64,000 bases of DNA, from positions 41,407,706 through 41,471,705 of the forward strand of contig CM018046.1 in NCBI GenBank assembly GCA_008638375.1. Reading direction: 5' to 3'. The position numbers were made by a program, and so were the translations under genes. Positions 46,432 through 57,847 of this stretch are shown piece after piece; within the stretch, counting starts at the first letter, position 1, and each line of letters starts with the position of its first letter. The stretch is from Nyssa sinensis. Lineage: Eukaryota; Streptophyta; Magnoliopsida; Cornales; Nyssaceae. The notes under the pieces were generated by a model, which was not told the DNA's origin, made no database searches, and saw only the letters and a list, made by a program, of their open reading frames with translations.

Positions 46432-48217
46432 CATATTTGCTAAGGCATCCGCTCTCGTGTTCTATCTTCTCTCTATTTTGTGAATACAGAAAGTGACAAA
46501 TGATTGTTTTAGAGAGTTTAATGTTTCAGCATATTTGATCATTCTTTCGTCTTTTACTACGAATTCACCCAGAACTTGGCCCACTACTAATTGTGAATCA
46601 AAGAAGGCTTCGAGGTCACGAGCCTCATGTTCTATGGCTAGTTGCATGCCAAGTATTAATGCTTCGTACTCGGCTTCATTGTTTGAAGCTCTGAAACCCA
46701 AGGTAACCGCCTTTTCTGTGGTAATACCGTTAGGAGATCTGAGGATAATACCAACCCCGGAACCTTTATCAGTTGAAGAACCATCCACATATAGTTGCCA
46801 TATGGCCATAGTTGGGTTAGCCTCTAATTTCTGTTTCAACGCTGGAGTGAATTCGATAATAAAATTTGCTAAAGCCTGAGCTTTAATGGCAGTCTGAGGT
46901 GTGTATACTATGTCGAATTCTCCCAGTTCTATTAACCATTTCACAAGACGACCTGAAGTTTCGGGTTTGTGTAATATGGCTTTTAAGGGGTATGAGGTTG
47001 GAACTATAATTGAATGGGATTGAAAATAAGGCCTGAGTTTTCTGGCGGATATAATTAGTGCAAAGGCTAACTTCTCTACCTCAGGATATCGTTTTTCTGA
47101 TCCCAGAAGTGCTTTACTTACGTAGAATATGGGTTTTTGAATCCCTTTCTCCTCTCGAAGTAGCGCAGAGCTTACTGCATTCTCAGATACCGCAAGATAT
47201 AAGAGAAGCTTTTCTCCTTTCTTTGGTTTGGATAACAGCTCTGGAGATGCCATATACGTTTTAAGTTCCATAAAAGCTTTGTCGCATTCAGAGGTCCATT
47301 CCAAGACCTTATTCCCCCGCAGAGCTTTGAAGAAAGGAAGACAACGGTCTGTGGACCTTGATATGAAGCGATTCAATGCCGCAATCCGGCCATTTAATGT
47401 CTGCATATCCTTCCTGGACCTCGGTGGTTCAAGTTCTGTCAAAGCTTTGATCTGGGAGGGATCGGCTTCGATGCCTCGCTGTGAGACAAGAAAACCTAGA
47501 AACTTCCCACGGCTGACCCCAAAGGTACATTTGGATGGGTTTAACTTCATCTTATGTTTGTTCAAAATGTCGAATGTCTTCTTCAAGTGTTCAACGTGGT
47601 CCTCCTTTTGCTGACTCTTGACTAGCATGTCATCAATGTAAACCTCCATCGTGTCGCCGATTAGAGGTGCAAACATTTTATTGACCAAGCGTTGATATGT
47701 GGCTCCAGCGTTTTTAAGGCCGAAAAGGCATCACTTTATAACAGTACAAACCTCGTTCAGAGATGAAGGACGTTTTTTCTTGGTCGGGAGGATACATTTG
47801 AATCTGGTTGTATCCGGAATATGCATCCATGAAGCTCATCAATTCATAGCCAGCAGTTGCGTCAACGAGTTGATCAATTCTCAGGATAGGGAAGCTATCT
47901 TTTGGGCAGGCTTTGTAAAGATCAGTGTAGTCAACACAGACTCGCCATTTCCCATTTTTCTTTTTAACCAGGACGGTATTTGCAAGCCATTCTGGGTAAA
48001 AAACCTCCCGGATTAACTTTGCAGCCAGTAACCTCTGAACTTCGTCATTGATAATCTTATGTCTCTCTAGAGCGAACGTTCGTCTCTTTTGCTGCACGGA
48101 GTGGCAATCAGGATTCGTCGTGAGCTTGTGGCAAATACATGATGGATCAATACCTTCCATGTCTTTAGTTTCCCATGCAAAAGCTGATAATTGAGTTTTC
48201 AGAAACTTTATTATCAC
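46432..48217 (-). pseudogene. reverse transcriptase and double RNase H, inactivated
   Basis: RT motifs in order: WRVCVDYTDLYKACPKD, RIDQLVDATAGY, MDAYSGYNQI, then YIDDMLV with the YxDD active site, then KCTFGVSRGKFLGFLVS. A single extra T in a T-run near 47722 shifts the frame just after ...YCYKVMPF, upstream of YIDD. RNase H 1 (LLLYLAVSENAVSSALLRE) lacks the usual catalytic Asp. RNase H 2 (LYVDGSSTDKGSG, NNEAEYEALILG, FFDSQLVVGQ) keeps its acidic residues but is cut by a TAG after HKIERR (46462), before NTRADALANMA. The degenerate first and intact second domain fit the dual-RNase-H Tat lineage. Confidence 0.9.
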
Positions 48218-48430
48218 TTTCTATTCTGGTGGACGTAGATCGGCACCAACCTGTAAATAATGTTCTTCTTCCTCCAAACCCACCGAGATCTTAAGTGGTT
48301 CTTGGACTGGCGCGGCCCTGCTATCTACACCGCGCGGGCTCAAAGGTTCATCAATGTCGGTAGGACATTCCATGCTCTCACGTTGGCTAGAGAGATCGGA
48401 AATAATGAGTTCCCAAGGTGCCTGTAATTG

Positions 48431-49190
48431 CTATTGCTGGGTCTTACCTTTGAGTGCGACAACGTGGCATTCCCGAGATGACGATTGGGAACCTCGAATA
48501 GTACAGACTTGATCGTTCTGTACGTATTTGAGGCACTGATGAAGGGTGGATGTGACGGCCCCCATTTGATGGAGCCATGGTCTGCCCATGATTATGTTGT
48601 ATGGAGATCGACAATCGACAATCACATATTCAGCTATCACGGTTCTTTGTTCTTCGTCGACTCCGATAGTTGTTGGGAAGTCAATACTGCCCATGGGAGA
48701 ACTTAGGTGTCCATCAAAACCAGACATCACTGCCGCGGTGCCTTTGAGGTCAGATACGTGGAGATTCATCTTCTGGAAGGGCTCAAAAAATAGGATATTA
48801 GCGGAGCTGCCCGTGTCCACCAATACTCTAGAAATGTCAAAATTTGCGACACGCAGAGTGATGACAAGCGCATCGGTATGTGGACAGTGTATGCCAGCCA
48901 GGTCCAGCTCGGAGAATTGGATTTGTGGTGAGGATTTCAACCTCTTCTCAAGAGTCATAACTTGGATTGGTGCTACCTTTGCTTCTTGAGCATAGCGTTT
49001 CCTTGCCCGCTTTGAGATGCCAGAGATGGAACTAGTAGTACGGAGGACGAGGATAACGTGATTATTTGTTTGGGGTAGTTGGCTTTGACTTGTCCCAGGA
49101 GTGGACCCCGGATCTTGTCGTTGTGGTTGAGGCCTAGGTTCCTGCCGAGGTGGTTGGGATTTCTGAGTTTGAGTATTTGGTCCACCCTCT
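48431..49190 (-). pseudogene. aspartic protease of the gypsy element
   Basis: RVLVDTGSSANILFFEPFQK holds the D-T-G active site, preceded by HTDALVITLRVANFDI and followed by IIMGRPWLHQMGAV, the usual plant gypsy protease layout. This frame is open from 48958 to a stop at 48431; between it and the RT frame (48217) the linker is broken by stops. Upstream (49190-48960) is a Gln/Pro-rich linker in a separate open stretch. Confidence 0.8.
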
Positions 49191-49199
49191 CGTTGAATG

Positions 49200-50792
49200 A
49201 ACTCTTTCAGTCGTCGCCTCCGAATTAATTGATCAATTTCTTATTGAAGATGTCGGCAAAATTCTGTAGTATGGCCGTGATCTCGGTGGAACTCACAGTA
49301 TTTACTACGATCTCGGTGGTCCGGGTCACTATATAATGGTTTTGGACGCTTGAAAGTTTCATGCGCCTTGACTTGATGATAGATCTGGGAAATAGAAGCA
49401 GTCAAGAGAGGGAGTGGTACACTCAGAGGTGCATATGATCTGAAGCGTCCCGAGGTGGGCTGAGTTGGACCTCGGGATGTTATTTTTGTATCAGGACTCC
49501 TTTGTCGTTTATTGGTATTGCCAGCGCTCTGTGTTTGTGACTTTCCCTCCAATTGTGCTTGTTCCTTAGAAAGGCGAAGGGATGTCCTGGTGTCTTCCAG
49601 GTTAATATGCTTTCTCGCCCGTTCCATAAGTGATGCCATGTCTACAGGAGGGTTTTTTGTCAAGGAGTCGTGAAAACGCCCTGGCCATAGTCCCGCATGT
49701 AAGGCGGCCACCAAAAAGGCTGCACCGCAGTCAGTAATCTCTGTCAGCTCGGCATTAAATCGAGCAATATAATCCCTGAGTGATTTTCCTTTTCGTTGCT
49801 TGATGGATAATAGAAATTCTGGCCCCTTTTTGAGTCTCTGGCTAGTTAAAAAGCGGTCGAGGAAACGTCTATTGAGCTCATAAAAATTGGGGACTGAATT
49901 GGGAGGGAGGTTGTGGAACCATCGAAGGGCTACGCCTTTAAGACTTGTGACAAATGTTCGGCACAGAAATGCGTCGGTGGGCCATGAAGGGCCATCGTAT
50001 GTTGATAATTAGAAAGATGATCACCAGGATCATCTAACCCTTCATAAGGAGTGAACTTTGGCACAATGAATTTGCGAGGACGTTCCTCGGCCAAAATAGC
50101 TATTGTAAACGGAGTTGTAAACCTACCGAGAAGCTTTGCTATCTCATCCTGTTGAGGAGGTTGATTCCCTCTCGAACAAGTGCTGCCTGTCCCATGGAAT
50201 CCGTCACTTCCTCCGATCTCATCGGTGCTCTGGACGGAACAGAATGCTGAAAGCCTGGAATACCGACCTCAGCTCGAGTGGGTTGAGGATTATTTTGACT
50301 AGGAATAGCATGTTCGGATGGTCTTTGAAAGGAAGTAAGTGTCGGCTGAAGTGGTGGTCCGGATTGTACCAAATTGGCTTCGGAATTCGCGGGGCTGACA
50401 ACACGGCCCCTGCTATGATTAATGATATTAGGTTGAACATTAGGCATGCCCCCCGGACTGTCATCTCGAAGTGGAGTTACACCTGGTGGAGAAAAGGGAC
50501 GAGCACTAGGGCCGCCTGCTTTATATCGCCTCCCTCCAGGGGGATATAACATGGGATATCCATTTTTGGGAGCTCCTGAGTGAGGGAGAACCGATGGATT
50601 TTGAGTTAAGGAAGCCAAGACTTGGGATATGGCTAAGAGCTGAGCTTGAGTCTGATCAGATTGTTTCTGCATCTGAGCTCGAATTTGATCAAGTTGTTGC
50701 TGTACAGGATCAGAGGTCGCAACCTCCTCATCTTGAGCCAACGGTTGAGTTGATATTGGTGTAGAGCGACGGTTGGAAGCCATGACTACCAA
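49200..50792 (-). pseudogene. gag of the gypsy element, frameshifted
   Basis: It starts at 50792 (MVVMASNRRSTPISTQPLAQ) with a Gln/Pro-rich first third, and a stop at 50139. The capsid-type region follows: FVPKFTPYEGLDDPGDHLSN, then in another frame FLCRTFVTSLKGVALRWFHN and IKQRKGKSLRDYIARFNAEL. From 49714 the third part (AALHAGLWPGRF..SLMERARKHINLED) is open to a stop at 49241 and contains KYCEFHRDHGHTTEFC, the plant Tat zinc-knuckle-like motif. At least one frameshift (near 49975) and stops make it inactive. Confidence 0.82.
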
Positions 50793-50840
50793 AAACTGAA
50801 AAATGAAGAAAATGATATCAAGAAGAACGATAAAACGTTT

Positions 50841-50856
50841 CCCACAGACGGCGCCA
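50841..50856 (-). other. primer binding site of the gypsy element
   Basis: On the minus strand, TGGCGCCGTCTGTGGG begins 3 bases after the 5' LTR. The first nine bases match the complement of a plant tRNA ending ...ACGGCGCCA (tRNA-Asp, and possibly an Arg isoacceptor); the remaining bases do not continue the tRNA-Asp match. Confidence 0.75.
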
Positions 50857-50859
50857 AGC

Positions 50860-51406
50860 TGATGCAGCTATTTTTGGCTCGTCATGGATTTGTCCGTCGG
50901 TGCGTACCTGAAAAGAGCTGACATATAAAACAAAGCCACCGGGAAAGGTTTCGGTGGTAACCTCTTCGATGGTTAAATTAGTTTCTTTTTCTTTTATCAA
51001 AGGTTGGGCCTTTAATAATTTATAATTCAGATGCAGATCCTTTTCTAAATACCTCTTGTTCGATATTTATAGTATGGAGAAGTATTTAAATGTGTCTGAC
51101 AAGCGGTGGATGTCATGTTCACCGTAACTTTCCATTTGATGGCTTTCTTTACACGTGTACCTGTAGAAATGGTCCTCAACCTTGCATCTCTGTTTTTGCA
51201 GGGCTAGGATTCACCGCCTGTCAAGCTATAGTAAAGTAATCATGAGAATGACGTCATTCTTTTTTGTCGTTATTTGTTCTCTTGTTCCGAGGTCGGTACA
51301 CCAGAGTAGACATCGGTATACCCTCTCTGCCTTAGAATGCGAGTAGAACTAATCTTTATATATGTGTTTAGACCGTTGATTAGGTAGAATATTTTATGAC
51401 GTATCA
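50860..51406 (-). repeat. 5' LTR of the gypsy element
   Basis: Pairs with 41490-42035. About 30 substitutions and one 1-base indel over 546 bases; all but two substitutions are transitions. Ends TGATACGTC...GCTGCATCA in element orientation, with target copy GAAGG at 51407-51411. Confidence 0.93.
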
Positions 51407-51547
51407 GAAGGCAAGAATCAGCAAGCTCATATTCAAAATTGGGTGATACAAATTCCAAGAGTTGCTTTCATCAGAGATTGATAGCAGGTGTACGACAATG
51501 TTCACAAAGGGTGGAACTGCAAATCTCAAATCTATGGAGTGGTACAT
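51407..51547 (-). pseudogene. B' 5' part: N-terminal 46 codons of the disrupted B duplicate
   Basis: Reads MYHSIDLRFAVPPFVNIVVH, then ...NSWNLYHPILNMSLLILAF, and stops matching exactly at the gypsy LTR, inside the first strong membrane segment. The upstream flank with its (TA)n/(TG)n microsatellite (51605-51693) is retained, so a transcript reading into the LTR is possible. Confidence 0.88.
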
Positions 51548-51613
51548 TTTTTTGCCTAATTGATGGCCTACTCGTTTTTCATGCATTTGATCACCTCAAA
51601 TCCATACATATAC

Positions 51614-51645
<32 letters not shown>

Positions 51646-51811
51646 ATATATGTACATGTACATGTGTTGTGTGTGTGTGTGTGTGTGTGTGTTGGGATGG
51701 GTGGGGTTGTATCCCGTGTCCTACTTTTCTATGAAAGACAGTGACTTTAAGATGTTTTCGATGAAGTTTCTTATCCACCACTTGCATGGTTTGCTTTGCT
51801 AATGCTTACGT

Positions 51812-51998
51812 TTTGTCTGGAGATCTATTTCCACCAACATTGGTCATGCTTACGTTTTGTTTTGTGTTACATTTCCACCGCCGAAAGCCCCTGTCAGCCG
51901 ACATATTTGTCTGGAGATCTATTTCCACCAACATTGGTCATGCTTACGTTTTGTTTTGTGTTACATTCCCGCAGCCGAAAGCCCCTGTCAGCCGACAT
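51812..51998. repeat. 94-bp tandem duplication, copy 2 only
   Basis: TTTGTCTGGAGATCTATTTC starts at 51812 and again at 51906. Each unit ends in AAGCCCCTGTCAGCCGACAT. Copy 1 has a single unit (about 23165-23260). Confidence 0.85.
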
Positions 51999-54900
51999 TC
52001 ATTTTATTGAGAAATGCTTGATTGCTTTTTTTATTTTTATTTTATGGAAGTCATCATATTAGAATCAATCAATTTAATTTAAGTTAATGCTATTATAAAT
52101 TTAAATAAATATGAGTAAAGTATTTTTATTTTTGAATGATTTAAGAATTAAATTTTTATTTGTTTTAATCACTTTATTTTAATTTTCTGTCATCTAATTA
52201 TTAAAATACATTGTTTCATATGTTTTCGATTTTATAGTGATATTACTCTTTAATTTAGTAGTATAATTATAATATTATATTATATAATAATGAACACATA
52301 ATTTAATAGTAATAAAAGTTTCTTACATATAAGTTTTGTATAGACAAATTAACTAAATTTATGAGTGAGTAAAAATAATGCTCAAATCACATTCTTTAAT
52401 GATGATAGTGGGATTTGAACACTCATCCCCCTTTTTGTTTGAATTACATTTGAAAACTCTTATTTTTAATTGTACTTTCAATTATTATATTATTTTTTTA
52501 AAATGCGATCAAGAAAGACCCAAAAGTCTCACGTAATGAAACATTATATTAGAAATATAATTAGAGTCACGAATTGAGATCTCTCTTAACATTTTTCTTT
52601 TGTTTATATATGTTAATGATATTATTAGAATTCACAAAAAACTTTTTTTAATATAGAATTTAAAGATAATTATGATGATTCAAGTTGCAGGCGAATAAAT
52701 TTAGTTTAAGGTTTTTTTTTATGGATCGGTTAAGAATATTTTGGATCAGTTTACGTAAATCAGACTAAATTTTCATTCATGTAATAGCAATGCCCATCTT
52801 TTAAGTTCTAACTGTCAATAATCGAAACAAAAAAGACTCAAACTCGAAATGCTTAAATTTTATTATCAATATTTTTATTGTTCAATCACCTGAGTGATTA
52901 GTTTAAGGTATTTATTGATAGGGAAAAGAATATTTGAGGAAGTAACTGGTTTAAGATTTTGTAAATTATTGAAGATAATTATGGCATTTCCAACTTCCAA
53001 AGAGTGGCCAGGGTCCTAAAATTTTGAAAAATATAACTTTATGACTTTATCTAGTATGTTTGCTAAATATTTTGAGATCGTCCAATTTGAATTGGCAAAG
53101 TGTTCTTTTTTTACCGATACAATTCAGATTTGAAGTTCAGTACATGTAGGCACACACATAATTAGGTAAAATTTTTCTCTTTCAATGTACTCAGAAAAAA
53201 AACTTTGCTAAAATTGTAAAAATTAAGAATTAGTCTCCCAAAATTATTAGTTTTTTATAAGAATTTATTTTAAATTTTTAATATATGCACTTTGCCCCTC
53301 TTAATCACAATTTTTAAATCCGCCGTAAATCAGGAGATAGATGTGTAGAAAATTTAGGGACAGATTAAGCTAAGAGTGTTTTAGAAATTATTCAAACGTA
53401 ACTTTAAAAATTTATTACTTTTTCCTCCAAGCATTGACTTAGTCTTTAATTATTATTATTATTTTATTAATTAGAGCTTCCATATCTTATCGACCTGAGA
53501 ATAAAAAAATAAAATTCAATATGACAACTATTATCTTCAAGATATTTTCAAATTCCTATTTTCACGACTCTTAATCCTACTCAATTTAGGATGTCTACGA
53601 CCTATAAATAAGGTGATAAGATATGTTTTTAATTTGTATTCAATTTTTCTCTTAAATTACTGTCTTTATTTTTTTACTGACTTTATCAGGAGCGGTTACC
53701 ATCAGAACTTTTCCGGTAACCCTTTGACTTTATGTTATTGATAGATAACAAAGGACAGAAAGTCTTTCGATTAGAAAAGAGCAACATCATTAGTTATGAT
53801 AAAATACTCATCCCACCTCATTCTTTTTCGTGCTTAATGAAATGAATTTGAAGAAAAAAATAAATGGGATGAATTTGAAAAAAAAAGAAAGAGATAAAAC
53901 GAGATTGGAATGAAAGAAAATATTAAAATCTAACACATGTTCAGAACGGTGCCAAAATTTGGTGTGCTGTCGCAGGTAACCAAAAATAAAATCTAAACTC
54001 CTAAAAATATATATAGTAGTGGAAGTAAGGATCATTTTCACGGAAAATATCTAGTCTAGTTTTATACTATGTGAACAATGATAAGAGGTTTGAGTATAAC
54101 GAAAACAATTTAAAAAAAAAAAACAACTAAGAAACAATTTAAATTAAATTACCCTGATTAAAATCTAACACATGTTCAGAACAGGATTAAGTTACCTTAC
54201 CTTGATTATATTTTTAAATTATTTAAATTTCTTTCAACATTCTCATGTTATTTTATGTTTTACAACATATACAAATCTAATATGTATCATATACATTATA
54301 TATATATATATATATGTGTGTGTAATAAATTTTTATTTTGATTTGTTTTATTATTTAAAAAATTAATTTTTAAATAGACTGAATGAAAAAATGTTATTTT
54401 TAAATTTAATATATGTAAAAACGCATCAAGTATGCGATACATCAAAAATTGAATTTCATGCGACTTCGTACACGTGTCTAATAGTTTCTCCTCCCAACAC
54501 TACTTAAAAACAGAAAAAACAAAAAAAAAATGGCATCCCAACCCAACACCTTGCGATCTACTTTTAGTGAGGTTTCTTGCCAATTAAGATATTAAATGGC
54601 AATTACTTTGTTAAATGATCTGCTAATCACATCCTACCATATAAAATTTCTCTCCCACAAAATATTTGTTTAATAATAAAAAATACACCTTTTGGAATCT
54701 AAGTGTAAACGCGGGGAGCCGAAATAAATAATAACTCACTCCATATTTAATTACATATTTAATTATAAGCTATGGGTCCCCAAATATCTTCTTGTGCAAG
54801 CTTGTTCAACTCTAAACATTTTAATCTAAAAAATATTGACTTATTTTTTGACTAAAATACCTTAGTGTATTTTTATTATGTTACACAATGAATTTGAACA

Positions 54901-56229
54901 AAAATAAGACACATGTTTTATTTTTTTAAAAAAATCAAAATCTAATAACTTATAATAAATAATTTTTTTTATAAAATCAATATATTTGAACTTTAAGAAA
55001 TCGAGATCTATAAAACATGATTCATATTGAATATTAATTTTTTTTTTAAAATCGCTCCCTGAACAGTGAAATTTCACTATTTCCTTGAGAGAGTGAAATT
55101 TTATTGCTTTATAAAATCATAGAAAATTTCACTCATAAAAATAAAAGAAATTCATGAGATGATTTAATACTACTTTAAATTACAAACCAAAAGCCCTTTC
55201 ATAAATGTAAAAAATTATCAAAACGACATATAATATTGCAACTCATAAAAATAATATAGTGAAATTTCATTGTTTCTTAAAATAACCCCATCATACAAAT
55301 TAGGTAGTGCATATATAATTTAAAGCAACATACATATGTATGGTGTGTGTGAGTGTGTGTGTATATATATATATATATATGTGCATATATATAGTAGGAA
55401 AGACCAAACCTTAAGAAATATATCAAAAGATAAAAAAGTAGTTATTGTTAGATAAGTTTGGAGAGAGAACTTGGTGGAAGAGTTTGCTTTAATTCAAAAA
55501 GTTGCAATCCATTACACATATGCTTCCTTGAACACCGAATTTTCAGCCACAATCTTTCAACATTTCAACATTTCAACATTCACACCAATAATTATTGTGT
55601 TAAGAAGGCTACTACCAATTCCCTAAAGCTCATAGATGTCGATTTTATTCTATCTAACGTCAAAGGGAACCTTCCTGATTGTGGTTGATATTGGTCGATG
55701 GCATTACATATGGATAAGATGATGGGTGGTTTCGAATGGAGGGGAGGAGCTATAGGCACATTCTTCTGTCGATGGTGTTGTAGGACAGAGATGAAGGTAG
55801 ACATTAGGATTAACAAATATTGTAGATATTTATTTTAAAGGGTAAAAGTGTCATTAAAAAAAATTATTAATAACACATCATCACATATGTCTCTAGTCTA
55901 AAAAAAGTCCAACTATAATTGGACTTGAGATGTTAACATAATTAGTGTTAGACTTTATCTTAAATTCGAAGGATTTGTCACGAAGTAAAAGTCCATTTTA
56001 TTTAATGTCCAAAAACGAAGGTCGGAAGAATAACTTTGCTCTTTAAACTATGTAATGTACCGTTTTGATCATTGAATCATATAATTTTAAAAGAAAATTG
56101 TTTGTTAAACAGATTTTTTAGAATAACATTACAAAAATTAATCATAATTATTGTAGAAAAGGCAGATATTTGAGGAACTAGATGGGTTTAGAGCTACTTT
56201 GTATTACATTTGTTGTCATAATTTCAATT
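51999..56229. other. spacer between B' and C' in copy 2
   Basis: Matches copy 1 from about 23260 with indels. Lacks the 1.8-kb block 25965-27745 of copy 1. Carries about 770 bp (55135-55905) not seen in copy 1, in which no gene is recognisable. (TA)n runs occur at 54296-54315 and 55363-55381. Confidence 0.5.
53922..54182. repeat. 235-bp retroelement-derived insertion bounded by a 26-bp direct repeat
   Basis: ATTAAAATCTAACACATGTT (first 20 of 26 bases) occurs at 53922 and again at 54157. Copy 1 has it once (about 25499-25524). The inserted DNA reads, on the minus strand, like the 3' end of an LTR (CCTTACTTCCACTACTATA...CTGCGACAGCACACCAA) running into ATTTTGGCACCG, a PBS-like phrase. A 26-bp duplication is far longer than an LTR-integrase target site. 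Confidence 0.7.
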
Positions 56230-56345
56230 GTCCATGGGCCAGGCTGGGCCACGTGCACTGACCCAACCCCGATCCTTGTAAACTATTAAATGGTTAGGTT
56301 CCGGCCCAAATATGTCCTGGGCTGCTGGGCTAAGCATCATCAAAG
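56230..56345. promoter_or_regulatory. orphan promoter-like cluster: site II motifs and a G-box, copy 2
   Basis: Duplicate of 28601-28710. The CACGTG G-box and most TGGGC/GCCCA motifs are kept (one site altered, ACCCA for GCCCA). As in copy 1, no gene start is near. Confidence 0.4.
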
Positions 56346-56556
56346 CCCGAAAATTGTTTGACCCTTGAAGTATGAGGCAGTCTTACCCTACAGGTTCAAA
56401 TGCAGACCAAAATCTGTAATGGAGAGGCCCAATCAATATTGCTAAGCTTTAAAAATTTCCTGTGATGCCAAAACACAATTAAAAAACAGAGTTCCAAAAA
56501 CAGAGTTCCAAAGGAAGCCTAGTAAAAACATTTTGAATATAATCTCGTAACCTAGT

Positions 56557-56814
56557 AAAAAACAGAGTTCCAAAAACAGAGTTTCTCAACTCTGTTGCTC
56601 AAATAACAGTTGTCCAATTGATTAGTCTTAATTAGTTAAAGTAGATGCTCAAGGGCTTAGGACATGGAATAATTTTTTTTTTGGCAAAACAGAGTTCCAA
56701 AAACAGAGTTTCTCAACTCTGTTGCTCAAATAACAGTTGTCCAATTGATTAGTCTTAATTAGTTAAAATAGATGCTCAAGGGCTTAGGACATGGAATAAT
56801 TTTTTTTTTGGCCA
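56557..56814. repeat. 129-bp tandem duplication, copy 2 only
   Basis: AAAACAGAGTTCCAAAAACA starts at 56557 and 56686. Both units end in the T-run after GACATGGAATAA. The two units are almost identical, so the event is recent. Copy 1 has one unit (about 28870-28996). Confidence 0.85.
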
Positions 56815-57019
56815 TATACGATAAAATTTTACTACTCAACTCAATTCAATGAAATCTTATCTCAATTATTTGAAATCAAGTTACATAAATTTTATCTGGT
56901 CATTTTACTTAGGATTCATATTCATAAGAATTGTCAACTACTTAACACAACCTTCTCCTTTATCTGAATTTACAGTCGGTTATGTAATGATATGATACTA
57001 AACACAACAATGACAGAGA

Positions 57020-57605
57020 TATGGGTGCCATTCAGGCGGGTCGGGTTCGGGTTGAGTTATGTTTAAGTCTAACCCAAGTTCTAAAAAGTTAACCCTAGCT
57101 CGACCTGAACCAAAACCCGAACAACCAAATCTGAGTCTGACTCGAATTAGAATTAATCAATATCAGGTTCAACCCAAGTTTGATTATTAATTTCAATTTT
57201 TAAAATTTATTCACAATTTTTTTAATAAATTATTGTATTTTTTTCTTATTTTGATTATACAAAAGAAATCCAATAAATTCTCCTTCTAAAAAAAAATCAA
57301 AAATTGTTAACATAATTACTTCAACACAGTTTAATTTAAAAAAAAATGTTAAAAGTCACATAAGTTTTAAAAATTATAAAAATATAAATAGTAATTCTTA
57401 GAAGGAATTCCTACTAATCTAATGATGAATAACTAAAGTAGAAAAAAATTAAATTCAAGTTCGGTTTTCAAAATTTCAATTCCAAGCCTAACTCTAATTT
57501 AAATTGGATGTGAGTTATTTTGTCTAATCTCAACCTGAAGTTTAAAAATGAAGTCGAGCCCTAAAAAATTTGAACCGAGTTTGGATTGGATCAGGTTAGC
57601 CTACC
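57020..57605 (+). repeat. interspersed repeat family R, copy in segment 2
   Basis: Duplicate of 29205-29750, with an additional stretch near 57090-57140 (ACCCTAGCTCGACCTGAACC...) that copy 1 lacks. Related to the minus-strand copy at 3500-4030. Confidence 0.6.
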
Positions 57606-57847
57606 CAAATTACTACTCATAAGCGGAGATATATCCAATTAAATTCAGTCTCATACAATTCAATAAATGAATAGTTTTTTTGGTTGAGATGATATCATGA
57701 CAACATAAAAAACCAAAAGACCCTATGACACTACCGTATATTTCAACTGAATACATATAAAATCCATATATCCACACCCCTTTACTGCATAATCCCACAC
57801 TTCACTATAAATTTTTATGATTTTTTTTGGGGTGGTTTCAACATTGC

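Larger units (their letters stand above)
41490..51406 (-). mobile_element. Tat-lineage Ty3/gypsy LTR retrotransposon, 9,917 bp, inserted in B'
   Basis: LTRs of 546 and 547 bp, a PBS and PPT in the right places, gag-pol on the minus strand, and a spliced gene on the plus strand between integrase and the 3' LTR. The target duplication GAAGG is at 41485-41489 and 51407-51411; the unoccupied sequence survives in gene B (near 22756-22760). The Tat assignment rests on the double RNase H (a degenerate Ty3-type one, then one with intact DGS...NNEAEYEAL...DSQ), the YCEFHRDHGHTTEFC zinc-knuckle region and the antisense extra gene. The LTRs differ at about 30 positions (about 5.5%), nearly all transitions. 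Confidence 0.93.
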
